In this document: positions 63,690 to 64,000 of the stretch, in pieces
Layout of the letters: each line of letters starts with the position of its first letter
Numbering within the stretch: the first letter of the stretch is position 1
Assembly (NCBI RefSeq): GCF_021390395.1
Contig: NZ_JAJUWT010000006.1
Coordinates: 124,001-188,000, forward strand
Source of the DNA: Saccharothrix sp. S26
Lineage (GTDB): Bacteria; Actinomycetota; Actinomycetes; Mycobacteriales; Pseudonocardiaceae
Reading direction: 5' to 3'
Length of the DNA stretch: 64,000 nucleotides
The notes under the pieces: model-generated
The model's database searches: none
Told to the model about the DNA's origin: nothing
What the model saw: only the letters and a program-made list of their open reading frames with translations
Translations under genes and position numbers: made by a program

Positions 63690-63983
63690 CACCTCCAGCG
63701 GGTCGTCGAGGAAGCGGCCGACGTAGCATACGGTCGCCAGCTGCACGGCGTAGCCGAGCCGGTTGTGGTCGCGGCGCTTGGTCTGGACCAGCGCCCGGTC
63801 GACGTTGTCGAGGACGAAGTACCGCTCCAGCTCGGCGCGGGCGAACCCACCGGTGGAACGGCCGTAGGCGGCGGCCTGGTCGTCGGACAGGAACTCAACG
63901 GGTACTGCGCCCTCCTGCTGCCTCTCGTCCGCCCACCGTGGTGGGATCGGGGCGAACTTCAGCAGCGAACGGGTTATGGTCAA
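63690..63983 (-). mobile_element. Tn3-family transposase, N-terminal part (DUF4158)
   Basis: Minus strand: VPVEFLSDDQAAAYGRSTGG, FARAELERYFVLDNVDRALV and HNRLGYAVQLATVCYVGRFL with DDPLEVP is the N-terminal DUF4158 of Tn3-family transposases. Similarity ends at about 63690, where the IS256 remnant begins, so the gene is truncated after about 95 residues. The first 17 residues (LLKFAPIPPRWADER) may be non-native; the family often starts at PVEFLS. Confidence 0.75.
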
Positions 63984-64000
63984 CCGGTGTATGCCCTGGT

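Overview
The window is high-GC DNA from a filamentous actinomycete. The evidence is a SARP regulator, several stand-alone RsbW-type ATPases, a SpoIIE/STAS module, Tat and Sec signal peptides, GTG/TTG starts and leaderless regulator genes. A Pseudonocardiaceae-like host (Saccharothrix, Actinosynnema or Lentzea type) is my inference; no marker gene is present to prove it. The density of broken genes and transposase scraps suggests an accessory, chromosome-arm-like region. Many breaks are single-base frameshifts, so some could be assembly errors.

Layout. 1-4.9 kb: tail of a flavin monooxygenase, a SARP activator, and a TetR repressor divergent from a HelD-type RNA polymerase recycling helicase across a short inverted-repeat promoter. 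4.9-9.6 kb: relics (LacI, XRE, IS5, fumarylacetoacetate hydrolase) around a secreted ricin-type lectin, a DUF2231 membrane protein and a GlxA/AraC regulator. 9.7-22.8 kb: two giant secreted proteins in tandem, a six-LamG protein and an RHS/YD-repeat protein with a variable C-terminal domain, followed by a frameshifted companion ORF. 23-26.6 kb: an RsbW-like ATPase and relics of IS5, IS3 and integrase-type transposases plus a broken calcium-binding repeat protein. 26.6-33.7 kb: a minus-strand cluster STAS - SpoIIE phosphatase - larE - larB - larC with every junction overlapping, linking a stress-signalling module to nickel-pincer cofactor synthesis, plus two more RsbW-like ATPases. 33.7-39.4 kb: mostly decayed genes, with intact DUF4383, a membrane protein and a small secreted protein.

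39.4-48.7 kb: a TetR repressor divergent from paoABC-type aldehyde oxidoreductase genes (Tat-exported Fe-S, FAD and Mo subunits, 4-bp overlaps), then a 1556-residue secreted protein fusing a CdtB-like nuclease, a catalytically dead SGNH domain, FG-GAP repeats and a GH18 chitinase. 48.8-58.7 kb: an integrated island. A PLP decarboxylase is truncated at a transposon scar. An intact serine recombinase and fragments of two others surround a two-gene cassette on the minus strand: an HNH nuclease and a 1.5-kb-codon NACHT-like NTPase ending in a PD-(D/E)xK-like nuclease domain. 58.9-62.5 kb: two hypothetical proteins that each carry a HEPN-type R-N-x3-H motif. 62.7-64 kb: a decayed IS256 element inside the start of a Tn3-family transposase.

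The best candidate for an undescribed system is the HNH plus NACHT-nuclease pair (52.2-57.9 kb), possibly with its HEPN neighbours. The CdtB/chitinase fusion and the lar genes coupled to a SpoIIE phosphatase come next.
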